From positions 434,001 through 498,000 of the forward strand of contig NZ_CP141059.1 in the NCBI RefSeq assembly GCF_034661235.1: DNA of 64,000 nucleotides, in the 5' to 3' direction. Of this stretch, positions 1 through 7,955 are shown piece by piece (position 1 is the stretch's first letter; each line of letters opens with the position of its first letter). The position numbers were made by a program, and so were the translations under genes. Source of the stretch: Nocardioides bizhenqiangii (lineage in GTDB: Bacteria > Actinomycetota > Actinomycetes > Propionibacteriales > Nocardioidaceae). The notes under the pieces are model-generated. The model made no database searches and was not told the origin of the DNA. It was given only the letters and a program-made list of their open reading frames with translations.

Positions 1-295
1 GGGCGAGCACCTCGTCGTGGGACAGGAGCACGGCGTGGCCCCCTGCGAGCGCGGCCAGGTAGGCGACGACGAACTCGATCGTCGGCGCCGGGACCAGGCC
101 GACCAGCCGCTGGGCGGACCCGAGCCGGGCCCGCGCCCGGGCGACCCGGTCCGCGAGGTCGTCGTACGACACCACCTCGTGGCCGGCGACCAACGCGGGC
201 CGTCCGCCGTGCTGCGCGAGGTCCGCCGCGAACCCGACGCCCGTGCGGGGCCGGGTGGCGCGATCGGGCGCGCTCGTCGGCAGCGGGGGCGTCAC
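1..295 (-). CDS. AMP-dependent synthetase/ligase, N-terminal part (gene leaves the window)
   Basis: Only about 98 codons are inside the window; the gene runs leftward off its end. From a GTG at 295 the protein becomes a typical adenylate-forming (ANL) enzyme N-terminus: PALVAGHEVVSYDDLADRV, then the hydrophobic stretch LVLVPAPTIEFVVAYLAAL and GGHAVLL. Such enzymes activate a carboxylic acid as acyl-AMP and pass it to CoA or a carrier protein. The substrate cannot be read from this fragment. A TATATT hexamer 7 bases before the start suggests a leaderless or nearly leaderless message. Two DtxR/IdeR-like boxes at 306-344 overlap or abut this promoter, so iron control and a siderophore-type role are inferred, not shown. 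Confidence 0.75.
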   Translation of the reverse strand, partial: MTPPLPTSAPDRATRPRTGVGFAADLAQHGGRPALVAGHEVVSYDDLADRVARARARLGSAQRLVGLVPAPTIEFVVAYLAALAGGHAVLLSHDEVLA

Positions 296-305
296 CCGTT
301 CAATA

Positions 306-324
306 TAAGGCTAGCCAAACCAAC
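306..324. promoter_or_regulatory. DtxR/IdeR-like iron box 1
   Basis: The 19-mer TAAGGCTAGCCAAACCAAC fits the known DtxR/IdeR pattern TWAGGTWAGSCTWACCTWA at 15 of 19 positions. It lies 11 bases upstream of the GTG of the ligase fragment and overlaps its candidate -10 hexamer (minus-strand TATATT, 302-307), which is where a repressor would block initiation. The match was counted by eye. Only the minus-strand ligase gene starts here; the gene to the right ends at 398 reading the same way. Confidence 0.55.
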
Positions 325-325
325 G

Positions 326-344
326 TTAGGCATCGCTCACCAAA
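326..344. promoter_or_regulatory. DtxR/IdeR-like iron box 2
   Basis: TTAGGCATCGCTCACCAAA matches the DtxR/IdeR pattern at 14 of 19 positions and begins exactly 20 bases after the start of box 1, so the two would sit on nearly the same face of the helix. It is weaker than box 1 in its centre; the pair together is the argument for function. Confidence 0.4.
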
Positions 345-397
345 ACGGCCCGGCGGCGCTGGTTGCGGTGCGCGCGCGAGCCCCGGGAACCCAGTTG

Positions 398-871
398 TCA
401 GCCTGCGACGCGTGTCAGCCGGAAGACCGGGATCACCCGGTCGGTGCGCTCGGCGTACTTGTCGAAGTTCGGCCACAACGCCCGCATCGTCTCCCACGCC
501 TGCTCGCGCTCCTCACCCACCATCTCGCGCCAGGTGACCGTGTAGTCCTGCCGCCGGTAGCGGATCTTGACCGTCTCGGCCGCCCGGAGGTTGGCGACCC
601 AGATCGGCGGCTTGGGGGCGCCGAAGTAGGACCCGGCGATCAGCCACTCGTCGCCGTCCGGGACGGTCAGCAGGTTGGTGGACCGGGGGATGCCACTCTT
701 CCGGCCCGGCACCGTCAGCACGACGTTGGGCAGGCCGGCGATGTCGAGGATGCCGTAGCGGTTCTTCGTGACCTTGTGAACCAGGTTGTCGGTCCAGACG
801 ATCTGGGGGAGCAGCTTCGGCATCCACGAGATGGAGCCGATCTTGATCGCGACGGGGGTGAGCAGGCCCAT
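398..871 (-). CDS. Deazaflavin (F420)-dependent nitroreductase / Ddn-family protein
   Basis: 157 residues, the usual size for the small split-barrel F420H2-dependent oxidoreductases related to mycobacterial Ddn. The diagnostic segment VPGRKSGIPRSTNLL (near residue 60), followed by the strand DEWLIAGSYFGAPKPPIWV, is the cofactor-binding signature of this family, whose members reduce quinones and other small molecules with F420H2. The C-terminus carries the family pattern around TWREMVGEEREQAWETM and LWPNFDKYAERTDR. Start chosen at the ATG at 871; the frame stays open further upstream without homology-like sequence. It reads toward the iron-regulated ligase gene but the 100-base gap with its own promoter signals argues against an operon. 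The physiological substrate is unknown. Confidence 0.82.
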   Translation of the reverse strand: MGLLTPVAIKIGSISWMPKLLPQIVWTDNLVHKVTKNRYGILDIAGLPNVVLTVPGRKSGIPRSTNLLTVPDGDEWLIAGSYFGAPKPPIWVANLRAAETVKIRYRRQDYTVTWREMVGEEREQAWETMRALWPNFDKYAERTDRVIPVFRLTRVAG

Positions 872-920
872 GCCCGAAAGGTAGACGAAAGGACCGTTCC
901 GCGGTCGGCCGCCCGCTTGA

Positions 921-955
921 TGAGCGCCAGATGAGAGCCTCATCGAGGTCTCATC
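921..955. promoter_or_regulatory. Four half-sites at 11-base spacing upstream of the PAP2 gene
   Basis: TGAG occurs at 921-924 and 932-935, and CTCATC at 939-944 and 950-955; both pairs are spaced 11 bases and the two pairs are in opposite orientation. The block lies 23 bases before the GTG of the PAP2 gene. Direct repeats at one helical turn are typical of OmpR/PhoB-type response-regulator sites; the identity of any regulator is unknown. Confidence 0.35.
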
Positions 956-977
956 CGGCGTTCCTAACGTCGTCGAC

Positions 978-1748
978 GTGCTCACGACCACTGCTGCTCC
1001 CGTCTCGGCAACCCGAGCTGCTGATCCTCGAGTGCCCGCGCGGCCGGCCCTCTCGGCCCGGACCGCGCTGCTGGCGTCGCTGACGTCGTTCGGCCTCGTC
1101 ATCCTGATCGGTCTCGCCATGACCGGCGGGACCCCGGGCCCGGGCGGGCTCGACGCGTCCAGCGCAGGGTTCCGGGAGTGGGCGGTGAGCCACACCTGGA
1201 CGCAGCAGCCGCTGTTGTGGGTCGAGTGGGCGTTCGACAAGCACACCTTGCAGTACTGGATGCTGGCGCTGGCGGCCCTCCTGCTGCTGCGGCGACAGGT
1301 CCGCGAGGCGCTCCTCACCGTCGCCGTGATGTGGACGACGCTCGAGCTCACCGGTTGGGCGAAGGCGCTGTTCGGCCGCGACCGGCCGCAGTGGCAGGCC
1401 CCCGACCACTTCCACGCGTCCGGCTCGTTCCCGTCGGCCCACGCCTCCGGTACGGCGGCGCTGATGGGCCTGGTGCTCGTGTTCGTGGTCCTGCGGAGCC
1501 GGAACGCGGCCGTCCGCCTGTGGGGCACGGTCGTGGTCACCGCGACGGTGCTCGCCGTCTGCCTCGACCGGCTGTTCCTCGGCCGGCACTACCCCAGCGA
1601 CCTCGCGGCGGGCGTCCTGCTCGGCGGCGGCATGGTGCTGGTCGCCATGGCGTTCGTCTCGGTCCAGGCACGCGAAAGGGGCACCACCCTTGCCCGGGTG
1701 GCGCCCCTTCAGGATCGCGAGCGGGTGCTGGTCAGCCGATCTGCCTGA
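978..1748 (+). CDS. PAP2-superfamily membrane phosphatase
   Basis: 256 residues with about five to six hydrophobic segments, starting at a GTG. The three catalytic motifs of the PAP2/acid phosphatase family are present in order: KALFGRDRP (Lys and Arg of motif 1), PSAHASG (motif 2 with its His) and RLFLGRHYPSD (motif 3 with Arg, His, Asp). Relatives dephosphorylate lipid pyrophosphates or phosphatidic acid at the outer face of the cytoplasmic membrane, for example undecaprenyl diphosphate recycling. The last 17 bases overlap the end of the convergent RDD gene, and its C-terminal 20 residues are encoded over a strong hairpin, so this tail may be functionally unimportant. Possible response-regulator half-sites precede it. 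Confidence 0.88.
   Translation: MLTTTAAPVSATRAADPRVPARPALSARTALLASLTSFGLVILIGLAMTGGTPGPGGLDASSAGFREWAVSHTWTQQPLLWVEWAFDKHTLQYWMLALAALLLLRRQVREALLTVAVMWTTLELTGWAKALFGRDRPQWQAPDHFHASGSFPSAHASGTAALMGLVLVFVVLRSRNAAVRLWGTVVVTATVLAVCLDRLFLGRHYPSDLAAGVLLGGGMVLVAMAFVSVQARERGTTLARVAPLQDRERVLVSRSA
1676..1709 (-). terminator. Hairpin terminator of the RDD gene, embedded in the PAP2 coding end
   Basis: AAGGGGCACCACCC (1676-1689) pairs with GGGTGGCGCCCCTT (1696-1709) with one mismatch and a 6-base loop. Read on the minus strand it follows the RDD stop codon (1732) by 22 bases and ends in a short T run. It lies wholly inside the last codons of the PAP2 gene. Confidence 0.6.
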
Positions 1749-2355
1749 CCAGGGTGCCGCCGGCGAACTTGTCGTGCCAGCCCTGGTGGTTGGGCTGGTC
1801 GCTGTTCAACGTGACCGCGATGAAGATCATCGCGGCAATGGGTGCTGCCCAGCCGAGGAAGAACCAGCCGATGATCGGGATGATGCTCAGCACACCGAGC
1901 GCGGAGTAGGCGTTGCGCTTCGCAGCCTGCTCGACCGTCGGGTTGCTGACCCCGTCGGGGCCGTAGGTGCGGAGCTTCATGATCATCTTGCCCACGGTCT
2001 GTCCGCGGTTCGACTCCAGCAGCGTGAAGTAGGCCAGGTAGAGCGCGGCCTGGAGGATCGCGATCAGCGTGTAGAAGATGAACTGCTCGCCGAACGAGTT
2101 GCTGAAGCCCGAGTAGATGATCGCGCTGAGGATGATGAAGATCGGCACGTAGACCACGCCGAGAATCACGTGGTCGATCAGCCGGGCAAGGAATCGGTTG
2201 AGAAGCTCACCCGGGCGTCCTGCGCCCGCCGGCTGTCCGCCGGGAACGCTGCCCCCAGCGGGGTAGCCGCCATCGCCCGGGGGCGGCGTCGGCGGTCCGG
2301 GCGGCGGTGTGCTCGGGGGGCCGGGAGGGCCCGGAGGCTCTGGGGGCATGGACAT
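1732..2355 (-). CDS. RDD-family integral membrane protein with proline-rich N-terminus
   Basis: 207 residues. The first ~55 are a low-complexity Pro/Gly-rich cytoplasmic tail (runs of PPGPP, TPPP). The rest is an RDD domain: it begins NRFLARLIDHVILG, where the Arg and Asp of the family name are visible, and contains three to four membrane helices (for example VIFGVVYVPIFIILSAI-like and IIPIIGWFFLGWAAPIAAMIF). RDD proteins are small membrane proteins; some are implicated in ion transport, most have no assigned role. A second, unrelated membrane protein with the same kind of polyproline head (DUF4190, 11233-11685) lies 9 kb away. Function is not assigned. Confidence 0.85.
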   Translation of the reverse strand: MSMPPEPPGPPGPPSTPPPGPPTPPPGDGGYPAGGSVPGGQPAGAGRPGELLNRFLARLIDHVILGVVYVPIFIILSAIIYSGFSNSFGEQFIFYTLIAILQAALYLAYFTLLESNRGQTVGKMIMKLRTYGPDGVSNPTVEQAAKRNAYSALGVLSIIPIIGWFFLGWAAPIAAMIFIAVTLNSDQPNHQGWHDKFAGGTLVRQIG

Positions 2356-2536
2356 GTGCTGCTCCTAGCTGTTTGGCGGAAGGACGCTGGCATCGAGAGT
2401 CAGGTCCGTGCACTGCGGCCAACCATAGAATGACCGACGCCGGTCCGAAACGGTGCCAACTCGGCGTTTTGGGCTTTCGGCGCGTTCGCCCCGGCCATCC
2501 ACGACCTCCGGCCCGCGGTTGTAGCGTGGCCGGACC

Positions 2537-3097
2537 GTGATGACACACCGCCTCGCGCTCGCTCTCGCCCTCCCGCTCCTGATCGCCGCCGGCTGCGCGG
2601 AGGACGGACCGGACGCCGCGGATCCCTCGGCCGCCTCGACCGCCACTGCGGACGAGTCGCAGCTCGAGGACATCGACTACCCCGACGAGGGGGTCGACCT
2701 CGTCGACCGCCCGGAGCTGGAGGGTGCCTACCAGCAGGCGCTGCAGACCTACGTGGACTTCGAGCGCGGACGGAGGCAGGCCGCCCGCGAGGGCGAGGTC
2801 GGGCGACTGCTGTCGCTGAACGGCACCGCGTCGGTCGTCGACCCCTACCGCGAGGCCTTCGCGGCGTACTCCGACGGGACGTACGACGGCGACGTGGTGA
2901 TCGAGTTCCTCGAAGCCCGGCCGCGCGACACGGTGCTCCGGCTCGACATCTGCGTCGACGCCACCCGGCTCGTCGTACCCGACGGCGCCCCCACCCAGCT
3001 GGGCGAGGCGACCCGGGCGCCGCAACGGATCGAGGTCACCAACATCCTCGGACCCTGGCGGGTCACCGAGGTCGCATCGGTCGACGGCTCCTGCTGA
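2537..3097 (+). CDS. Predicted lipoprotein of unknown function
   Basis: 186 residues. The start is GTG at 2537 or the adjacent in-frame ATG at 2540. A signal peptide (MMTHRLALALALPLLIAAGC) ends in a lipobox with Cys20, so a lipid-anchored extracytoplasmic protein is expected. After an acidic linker the mature part has a cystatin/NTF2-like pattern: a helix with AYQQALQTYVDFERGRRQAAR, then a region ending WRVTEVASVDGSC, similar in shape to small actinobacterial lipoproteins of unknown role. It converges on the glycosyltransferase gene with a 9-base gap and no clear terminator. No function can be assigned. Confidence 0.8.
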   Translation: MMTHRLALALALPLLIAAGCAEDGPDAADPSAASTATADESQLEDIDYPDEGVDLVDRPELEGAYQQALQTYVDFERGRRQAAREGEVGRLLSLNGTASVVDPYREAFAAYSDGTYDGDVVIEFLEARPRDTVLRLDICVDATRLVVPDGAPTQLGEATRAPQRIEVTNILGPWRVTEVASVDGSC

Positions 3098-3106
3098 CCT
3101 GACGGA

Positions 3107-4234
3107 TCAGGCCGTCGCGGGCACCCGGAGCGCGTTGCCGTCGTGGACCGCGAGCATCCGCTGGACGGTCTCCGACCACGGGTACTGCTCGGCGCGTCGG
3201 CGAGCCGCCGTACGACGGTCGGCTCGCGGTCTCGCTGCCACCGCGAGGACGGCGTCTGCGAGAGCCTCCGGCTCGGGCGGGGCCCAGGCGCCGGACCTGG
3301 TGTCGATCAGCTCGCGGGCGCCGCCGCGATCCGCGGTGACCACGGGTGTGCCGCTCGCCAGCGCCTCGAGGACGGCCAGTCCGAATGTCTCGGTGGGGCA
3401 GACCGAGAGCGCCACGTCGGCCGCGGAGATCCGGCGGCTGAGCTCCTCGCGCCCGTCCACGAAACCGTGGAAGACGACGGGAGCGGACCCGGCGATGGCC
3501 TGCAGCTCGTCGAGGTGCGGGCCCTCGCCGTACACATCCATCCGCAGTGGTACGCCGCGCCGGTGCAGCTCGACCGCCGTCGCGACGGCCAGGTGCGGTG
3601 ACTTCTCGCGAGAGAGCCGCCCGACGTGAGCCAGCCGCAGCACGCCGTCGTCGGGCGGGGTGAGGTCGTGCGGCCGGAACGTCGCGAGGTCGACTCCGAG
3701 AGGCACCCGCTCGACCGGGCAGCCCACCGCGTCGGCCACCCGCTGGAACTCGTTCTGGGCGTAGCGGGAGGTGACGACCAAGGTGTCGAAGCTGCGGACC
3801 ACCAGCCGGTTGACGACGCCGATGGACACCTTCGAGGTCGTGGGCCTGCCGCTGCGCTTCGCGAACATGTCGGTCAGCTGCTCGTGGGAGAGGCAGACCG
3901 ACCGGACGCCCGCCCGCCGCGCCCACCAGGCGACCGGGAGCAGCGTGAGCTTGTCGTTCCACTCGATCGACGTGGGCGCGAACCGCTCGAGGAGATCGAC
4001 GAGTCGCCACGGTTCGACGATCAGCCGGTAGCCGCTGCCTACGTGCGGTGCTCGCACCTGGGCGACGACGCCCTCCTCGCTCTCGCTGACCGAGTCGGCG
4101 GGCCCGGGGATGACGAGCAGTCGGCCGACCCCGGCGTCGACGTACCCCCGGCCGAGCTCGGTCAGCGCGGTCTTCATCCCGCCCGATGCCGCGCCGACGA
4201 AGTTGGCAAGCTGGGCGATGCGCACGCTCGGCAC
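3107..4234 (-). CDS. GT-B fold glycosyltransferase, family 4
   Basis: 375 residues, normal for GT4 enzymes. The N-terminal half opens QLANFVGAASGGMKTAL, the glycine-rich acceptor-domain loop. The C-terminal half has the Rossmann donor domain starting LRLAHVGRLSREKSPHLAV, then VYGEGPHLDEL, and the EX7E signature in PTETFGLAVLEALASGTPVV with both glutamates. These retaining enzymes transfer a sugar from a nucleotide sugar to lipid or glycan acceptors. GTG start at 4234 has GGAGGG 7 bases upstream. It stands alone and the acceptor cannot be named. Confidence 0.88.
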   Translation of the reverse strand: MPSVRIAQLANFVGAASGGMKTALTELGRGYVDAGVGRLLVIPGPADSVSESEEGVVAQVRAPHVGSGYRLIVEPWRLVDLLERFAPTSIEWNDKLTLLPVAWWARRAGVRSVCLSHEQLTDMFAKRSGRPTTSKVSIGVVNRLVVRSFDTLVVTSRYAQNEFQRVADAVGCPVERVPLGVDLATFRPHDLTPPDDGVLRLAHVGRLSREKSPHLAVATAVELHRRGVPLRMDVYGEGPHLDELQAIAGSAPVVFHGFVDGREELSRRISAADVALSVCPTETFGLAVLEALASGTPVVTADRGGARELIDTRSGAWAPPEPEALADAVLAVAARPRADRRTAARRRAEQYPWSETVQRMLAVHDGNALRVPATA

Positions 4235-4344
4235 CTTCCCGCCCTCCGGTGAACGACCGGCGACACCGGGGTGGAGGTCGCGTGGCGAGGCACAACCGCG
4301 CTTGCGCCCCTGCAGCGTGTTGACGTGCGCGCCAAGATGGATGC

Positions 4345-5340
4345 GTGAGCAACCCGGAGGCGCGACCAGACGAGATCGTGTGCACCGGCGCTGACGCGCC
4401 GAGCGTGGAGATCATGGTGCCGCGGGAGGTGCCGCTGGGCGGCCCGCGGGCGATGACGGTACGACGAACCCTGCCGCAGCGGGAGCGGAGCCTGATCGGC
4501 GCGTGGTGCTTCCTCGACCACTACGGGCCGGACCCGGTCGCGGAGTCGGGCGGCATGTCGGTGGCTCCGCATCCGCACACCGGGCTGCAGACCGTGAGCT
4601 GGCTGTTCGAGGGGGAGATCGAGCACCGCGACAGCGCCGGGCACCACGCGATGGTGCTGCCGGGCGAGGTCAACCTGATGACCGCTGGGCGCGGCATCAG
4701 CCACTCGGAGGTGTCGACCGGAGCGACCACGACGCTGCACGGCGCCCAGCTGTGGGTCGCCCTGCCCGACGCGAGCCGGGACGCCGACCCCGGGTTCGAG
4801 CACTACGTCCCGGAGCAGCTCGTCAGCGACGGCTGGCAGGCGAGGGTGTTCATCGGCTCGATGCTGGGGCACACGTCGCCCGTGTCCACGTACACGCCGT
4901 TGCTCGGTGCTGAGCTGTCCCTCGAGCCCGGAGTCATCCTGCCGCTCGAGGTGGACCCGTCGTTCGAGCACGGGATCCTGGTCGACCAGGGGTCGGTCAC
5001 GGTCGACGGACTGACCGCAAAGCCGGCCGACCTCGCCTACGTGCCACCGGGTGACGGTCTGATCGCGCTGGTGGCCGGCGACGACGGCGCGCGAGTGCTT
5101 CTGCTCGGCGGCACCCCGTTCGGCGAGTCGATCGTCATGTGGTGGAACTTCGTCGGCCGCACCCACGAGGAGGTGGTCGGCTACCGCGAGGAGTGGCAGG
5201 CGCAGATCACCCGCGACGGCGTTGTCGTCCCCGACTCCACCGAGGTCGCCGACGGCCGGTTCGGCGTGGTCGCCGACGACCACCTCCGCCCGATCCCCGC
5301 TCCCGAGCTCCCGAACGCCCGGCTCAGGGAACGGCGCTAA
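4345..5340 (+). CDS. Pirin-family bicupin protein
   Basis: 331 residues from a GTG at 4345. The N-terminal cupin has the pirin metal-binding pattern PHPHTGLQTVSWLFEG followed by EIEHRDS (the three histidines) and GRGISHSE (the glutamate), so a mononuclear iron site is expected. The second cupin (residues ~180-290) has HGILVDQGSVTVDG. Pirins include enzymes with quercetin dioxygenase activity and redox-sensing transcription cofactors; which applies here is unknown. It is followed after 13 bases by a VOC-fold gene with a good ribosome site, suggesting a two-gene operon of small oxygenase-type proteins. Confidence 0.9.
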   Translation: MSNPEARPDEIVCTGADAPSVEIMVPREVPLGGPRAMTVRRTLPQRERSLIGAWCFLDHYGPDPVAESGGMSVAPHPHTGLQTVSWLFEGEIEHRDSAGHHAMVLPGEVNLMTAGRGISHSEVSTGATTTLHGAQLWVALPDASRDADPGFEHYVPEQLVSDGWQARVFIGSMLGHTSPVSTYTPLLGAELSLEPGVILPLEVDPSFEHGILVDQGSVTVDGLTAKPADLAYVPPGDGLIALVAGDDGARVLLLGGTPFGESIVMWWNFVGRTHEEVVGYREEWQAQITRDGVVVPDSTEVADGRFGVVADDHLRPIPAPELPNARLRERR

Positions 5341-5353
5341 AGGGAGGCCCACG

Positions 5354-5734
5354 ATGGGCATCGAGCTGAACCACACGATCGTGCACGCATCCGACAGGGA
5401 CGCCACCGCGACCTTCCTCGCCGACATCCTCGGCCTACCCGAACCCCAGGAGTACGGACCGTTCCGGGTCGTCGAGCTCGCGAACGGCGTCAGCCTCGAC
5501 GTCGTCCAGGACTCCGGGTCGTTCCAGCCGCAGCACTACGCGTTCCTGGTCGGCGAGGACGAGTTCGACGCCATCCTCGGCCGGATCAAGGAGCGTGGCC
5601 TCACCTATTGGGCCGACCCGTTCCACCGGCAGGCTGGTCGGGTCAACCACAACGACGGAGGCAGTGGCGTCTACTGGGAGGACCCCGACGGCCACAACCT
5701 GGAGATCATCACCGTCCCGTACGGCGGCGGCTGA
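5354..5734 (+). CDS. VOC-family (glyoxalase/dioxygenase fold) protein
   Basis: 126 residues starting at an ATG with AGGGAGG 6 bases upstream; the frame is open further left but that part overlaps the pirin gene. It has two βαβββ modules: NHTIVHASDRDATATFLADILG at the start, and VYWEDPDGHNLEIITVPYG at the end, the classic VOC C-terminal strand with Asp-Pro-Asp-Gly and a metal-ligand Glu. The first-half His (NHTIV) and the Glu of LEIIT are candidate metal ligands. Members include glyoxalase I, extradiol dioxygenases and resistance proteins, so no substrate is assigned. Confidence 0.85.
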   Translation: MGIELNHTIVHASDRDATATFLADILGLPEPQEYGPFRVVELANGVSLDVVQDSGSFQPQHYAFLVGEDEFDAILGRIKERGLTYWADPFHRQAGRVNHNDGGSGVYWEDPDGHNLEIITVPYGGG

Positions 5735-5787
5735 CGCCGGACGACCCAGCCCGGCGCTGTCGGTGGACACCGGCATGATCAGCACCC

Positions 5788-6348
5788 ATGGACACGGTCA
5801 CCGGCGAGGACGGCATCACCCGCTGTGCGTGGGCGGGCGCACCGGGGCCGATGCGCGACTACCACGACGACGAGTGGGGCCATCCGGTCGTGGGGGAGTC
5901 GGCGTACTTCGAGCGGATGACGCTCGAGGCGTTCCAGTCGGGTCTGTCGTGGGCCACGATCCTCGCCAAGCGGCCGGCCTTCCGCGAGGTCTTCGCCGGC
6001 TTCGACGCCGACGCGGTCGCCGACTTCGACGAGACCGACGTCGAGCGGCTGATGGGCGACGCGCGGATCGTGCGCAACCGCAGCAAGATCGAAGCCACGC
6101 TGCAGAACGCCCGGGCGATCATCGCGCTTCGCGACGACGGCGGGCTCGAGCGGCTCATCCTCGGCTTCGCCCCGTCGACGCCGCCCCCCGCGGACGCCAC
6201 CACGTCGACGGAGTCGGTCGCGATGGCGAAGGACCTCAAGCGACGGGGATTCGCCTTCGTGGGTCCGACCACCGCGTTCGCACTCATGCAGGCCCTCGGA
6301 CTCTTCGACCCGCACGTGCCGGGCTGCCACCGGCGGAAACCCGACTGA
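5788..6348 (+). CDS. tag: DNA-3-methyladenine glycosylase I
   Basis: 186 residues, the standard length. It opens RCAWAGAPGPMRDYHDDEWG and has the core LEAFQSGLSWATIL, containing the conserved catalytic-pocket Glu and Trp of Tag. The zinc-binding set is visible: Cys near the N-terminus (RCAW), His (DYHDDEWG), and the C-terminal pair HVPGCH. Tag removes 3-methyladenine from alkylated DNA, leaving an abasic site for base excision repair. It is probably monocistronic or read with the amidase gene 43 bases downstream. Confidence 0.95.
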   Translation: MDTVTGEDGITRCAWAGAPGPMRDYHDDEWGHPVVGESAYFERMTLEAFQSGLSWATILAKRPAFREVFAGFDADAVADFDETDVERLMGDARIVRNRSKIEATLQNARAIIALRDDGGLERLILGFAPSTPPPADATTSTESVAMAKDLKRRGFAFVGPTTAFALMQALGLFDPHVPGCHRRKPD

Positions 6349-6391
6349 GGTGTGAGGCGCTCGGGCCCCGGTGGCGCTACGGTGCCTGACC

Positions 6392-7792
6392 ATGACGCGT
6401 GTGCACGCCTTCTCCGACGACGCCCTCGGCGACCTCGACGCGGTCGGCCTCGTCGAGCACCTCCAAGCCGGCAAGGTCTCGATCCCGGAGGTGGTCGACG
6501 CTGCCATCGCGCGCACCGAGCAGGTGGCGGACGTGCTCGGTGCGGTCGCCTACGCCGACTTCGACCGGGCGCGGCGCGAGGCTCGCAGCCCCCGCGGCGG
6601 GTTCTTCGCGGGCGTGCCCACCTTCATCAAGGACAACGTCGACGTCGCCGGGATGCCGACGATGGAGGGCACCGACGCGTGGACGCCGCACCCCGCGAAG
6701 AAGGACGGCGACTTCGCACGGATGTACCTCGCGACCGGGCTGATCCCGCTCGGCAAGACCCAGCTCTCGGAGTACGGGTTCAGCGCCAGCAGTGAGCACC
6801 CCCGGCTGGGACCGGTCCGCTGCCCATGGCACACCGACCACACCGCCGGCGCCTCGAGCGCCGGTTCGGCCGCGCTGGTCGCGGCCGGCGCGGTGCCGAT
6901 GGCCCACGCCAACGACGGCGGCGGCTCGATCCGGATCCCGGCCGCGGTCAACGGCCTGGTGGGGCTCAAGCCGAGCCGCGGCCGGCTCGCGCAGGACGCG
7001 GCGATGCGGCAGATGCCGGTCAAGATCGTGGCCGACGGGGTGGTGACCCGCAGCGTCCGCGACACGGCCGCGTTCTTCCGCGAGGCGGAGCGGGTCTACC
7101 GGCCGCTGGAGATGCCGCCGATCGGCGACCTGACCCGCCCCGGCCGCAAGCGGCTCCGGATCGCGATGAACACCACCGGCCTGGCGCGCGGCGCCGACGC
7201 CGAGGTCACCCGGCTCACCGAGCAGACGGCCCGCCTCCTGGAGGACCTCGGACACACCGTGATCGAGGTCGAGGCACCGGCGCCGGAGACGTTCGCCGAC
7301 GACTTCCTCCTCTACTGGGGCGGACTCGCCCTCGCCCTGCTGAACGGCGGGCGCCGGCTGCGCGGCCGGACGTGGAACCGCGACCATCACGACGCGCTGA
7401 CGGTCGGGCTGGCCCGCCACGCCCGCCGCAACCTGCACCGGATGCCCGGCGCGATCATGCGGCTGCGCCGCAGCAACCACGACGCGGCCCTCTTCTTCGA
7501 CAAGTACGACGTCAGCCTGACGCCCACCCTGGCGACCCCCACGCCGAAGGTCGGGCACCTCGATCCGAGCAGGGACTACGAGGTCGTGATCGACCGGCTG
7601 CAGGACTGGGTGACCTTCACCCCGCTGCAGAACGTGACCGGTACGCCGGCCATCTCGCTGCCCCTGGCAACCGCCTCGAACGGGCTGCCGCAGGGCATGA
7701 TGCTGGGCTCCGGATTCGGTCAGGAAGCGGTCTTGATCGAGCTCGCCTACGAGCTCGAGCAGGCCCGGCCGTGGGCCCGGATCCAGGACTGA
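6392..7792 (+). CDS. Amidase-signature family amidohydrolase
   Basis: 466 residues from the ATG at 6392. The Ser-cisSer-Lys triad region is complete: Lys in VPTFIKDNVDVAG, the flexible loop GASSAGSAALVAAGAVPMAH with the cis-Ser, and the nucleophile Ser in NDGGGSIRIPAA, followed by GLVGLKPSRGR. Members hydrolyse amide bonds of small substrates (GatA, indoleacetamide hydrolase, nylon oligomer hydrolases). There are no GatB/GatC partners here, so this is a free amidase rather than tRNA amidotransferase. A tRNA pair follows 73 bases downstream. Confidence 0.9.
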   Translation: MTRVHAFSDDALGDLDAVGLVEHLQAGKVSIPEVVDAAIARTEQVADVLGAVAYADFDRARREARSPRGGFFAGVPTFIKDNVDVAGMPTMEGTDAWTPHPAKKDGDFARMYLATGLIPLGKTQLSEYGFSASSEHPRLGPVRCPWHTDHTAGASSAGSAALVAAGAVPMAHANDGGGSIRIPAAVNGLVGLKPSRGRLAQDAAMRQMPVKIVADGVVTRSVRDTAAFFREAERVYRPLEMPPIGDLTRPGRKRLRIAMNTTGLARGADAEVTRLTEQTARLLEDLGHTVIEVEAPAPETFADDFLLYWGGLALALLNGGRRLRGRTWNRDHHDALTVGLARHARRNLHRMPGAIMRLRRSNHDAALFFDKYDVSLTPTLATPTPKVGHLDPSRDYEVVIDRLQDWVTFTPLQNVTGTPAISLPLATASNGLPQGMMLGSGFGQEAVLIELAYELEQARPWARIQD

Positions 7793-7823
7793 TCCGGCTT
7801 CGGGGATCGGGCGTGCCGGGCGA

Positions 7824-7854
7824 TTTCGTCGAACCGCCGCGCGGCCGGTATTGT
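7824..7854 (+). promoter_or_regulatory. Candidate promoter of the tRNA-Thr/tRNA-Met/rpmG unit
   Basis: A TATTGT -10-like hexamer (7849-7854) lies 12 bases before the tRNA-Thr gene with a weak -35 (TTCGTC, 7825-7830) at 18 bases. Assigned by position and spacing only. Confidence 0.4.
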
Positions 7855-7865
7855 TCTGCGGCGTT

Positions 7866-7938
7866 GCCCCTTTAGCTCAGTCGGCAGAGCGTCTCCATGG
7901 TAAGGAGAAGGTCTACGGTTCGATTCCGTAAAGGGGCT
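7866..7938 (+). tRNA. tRNA-Thr (anticodon GGT)
   Basis: 73 bases fold as a cloverleaf: acceptor GCCCCTT pairs with AAGGGGC, the anticodon stem TCTCC/GGAGA encloses loop ATGGTAA with anticodon GGT, and the T arm ends CGGTTCGATTCCG. The 3' CCA is not encoded. It heads the conserved tRNA-Thr, tRNA-Met, rpmG order. Confidence 0.96.
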
Positions 7939-7955
7939 CTGGGAGATCAAACCCT

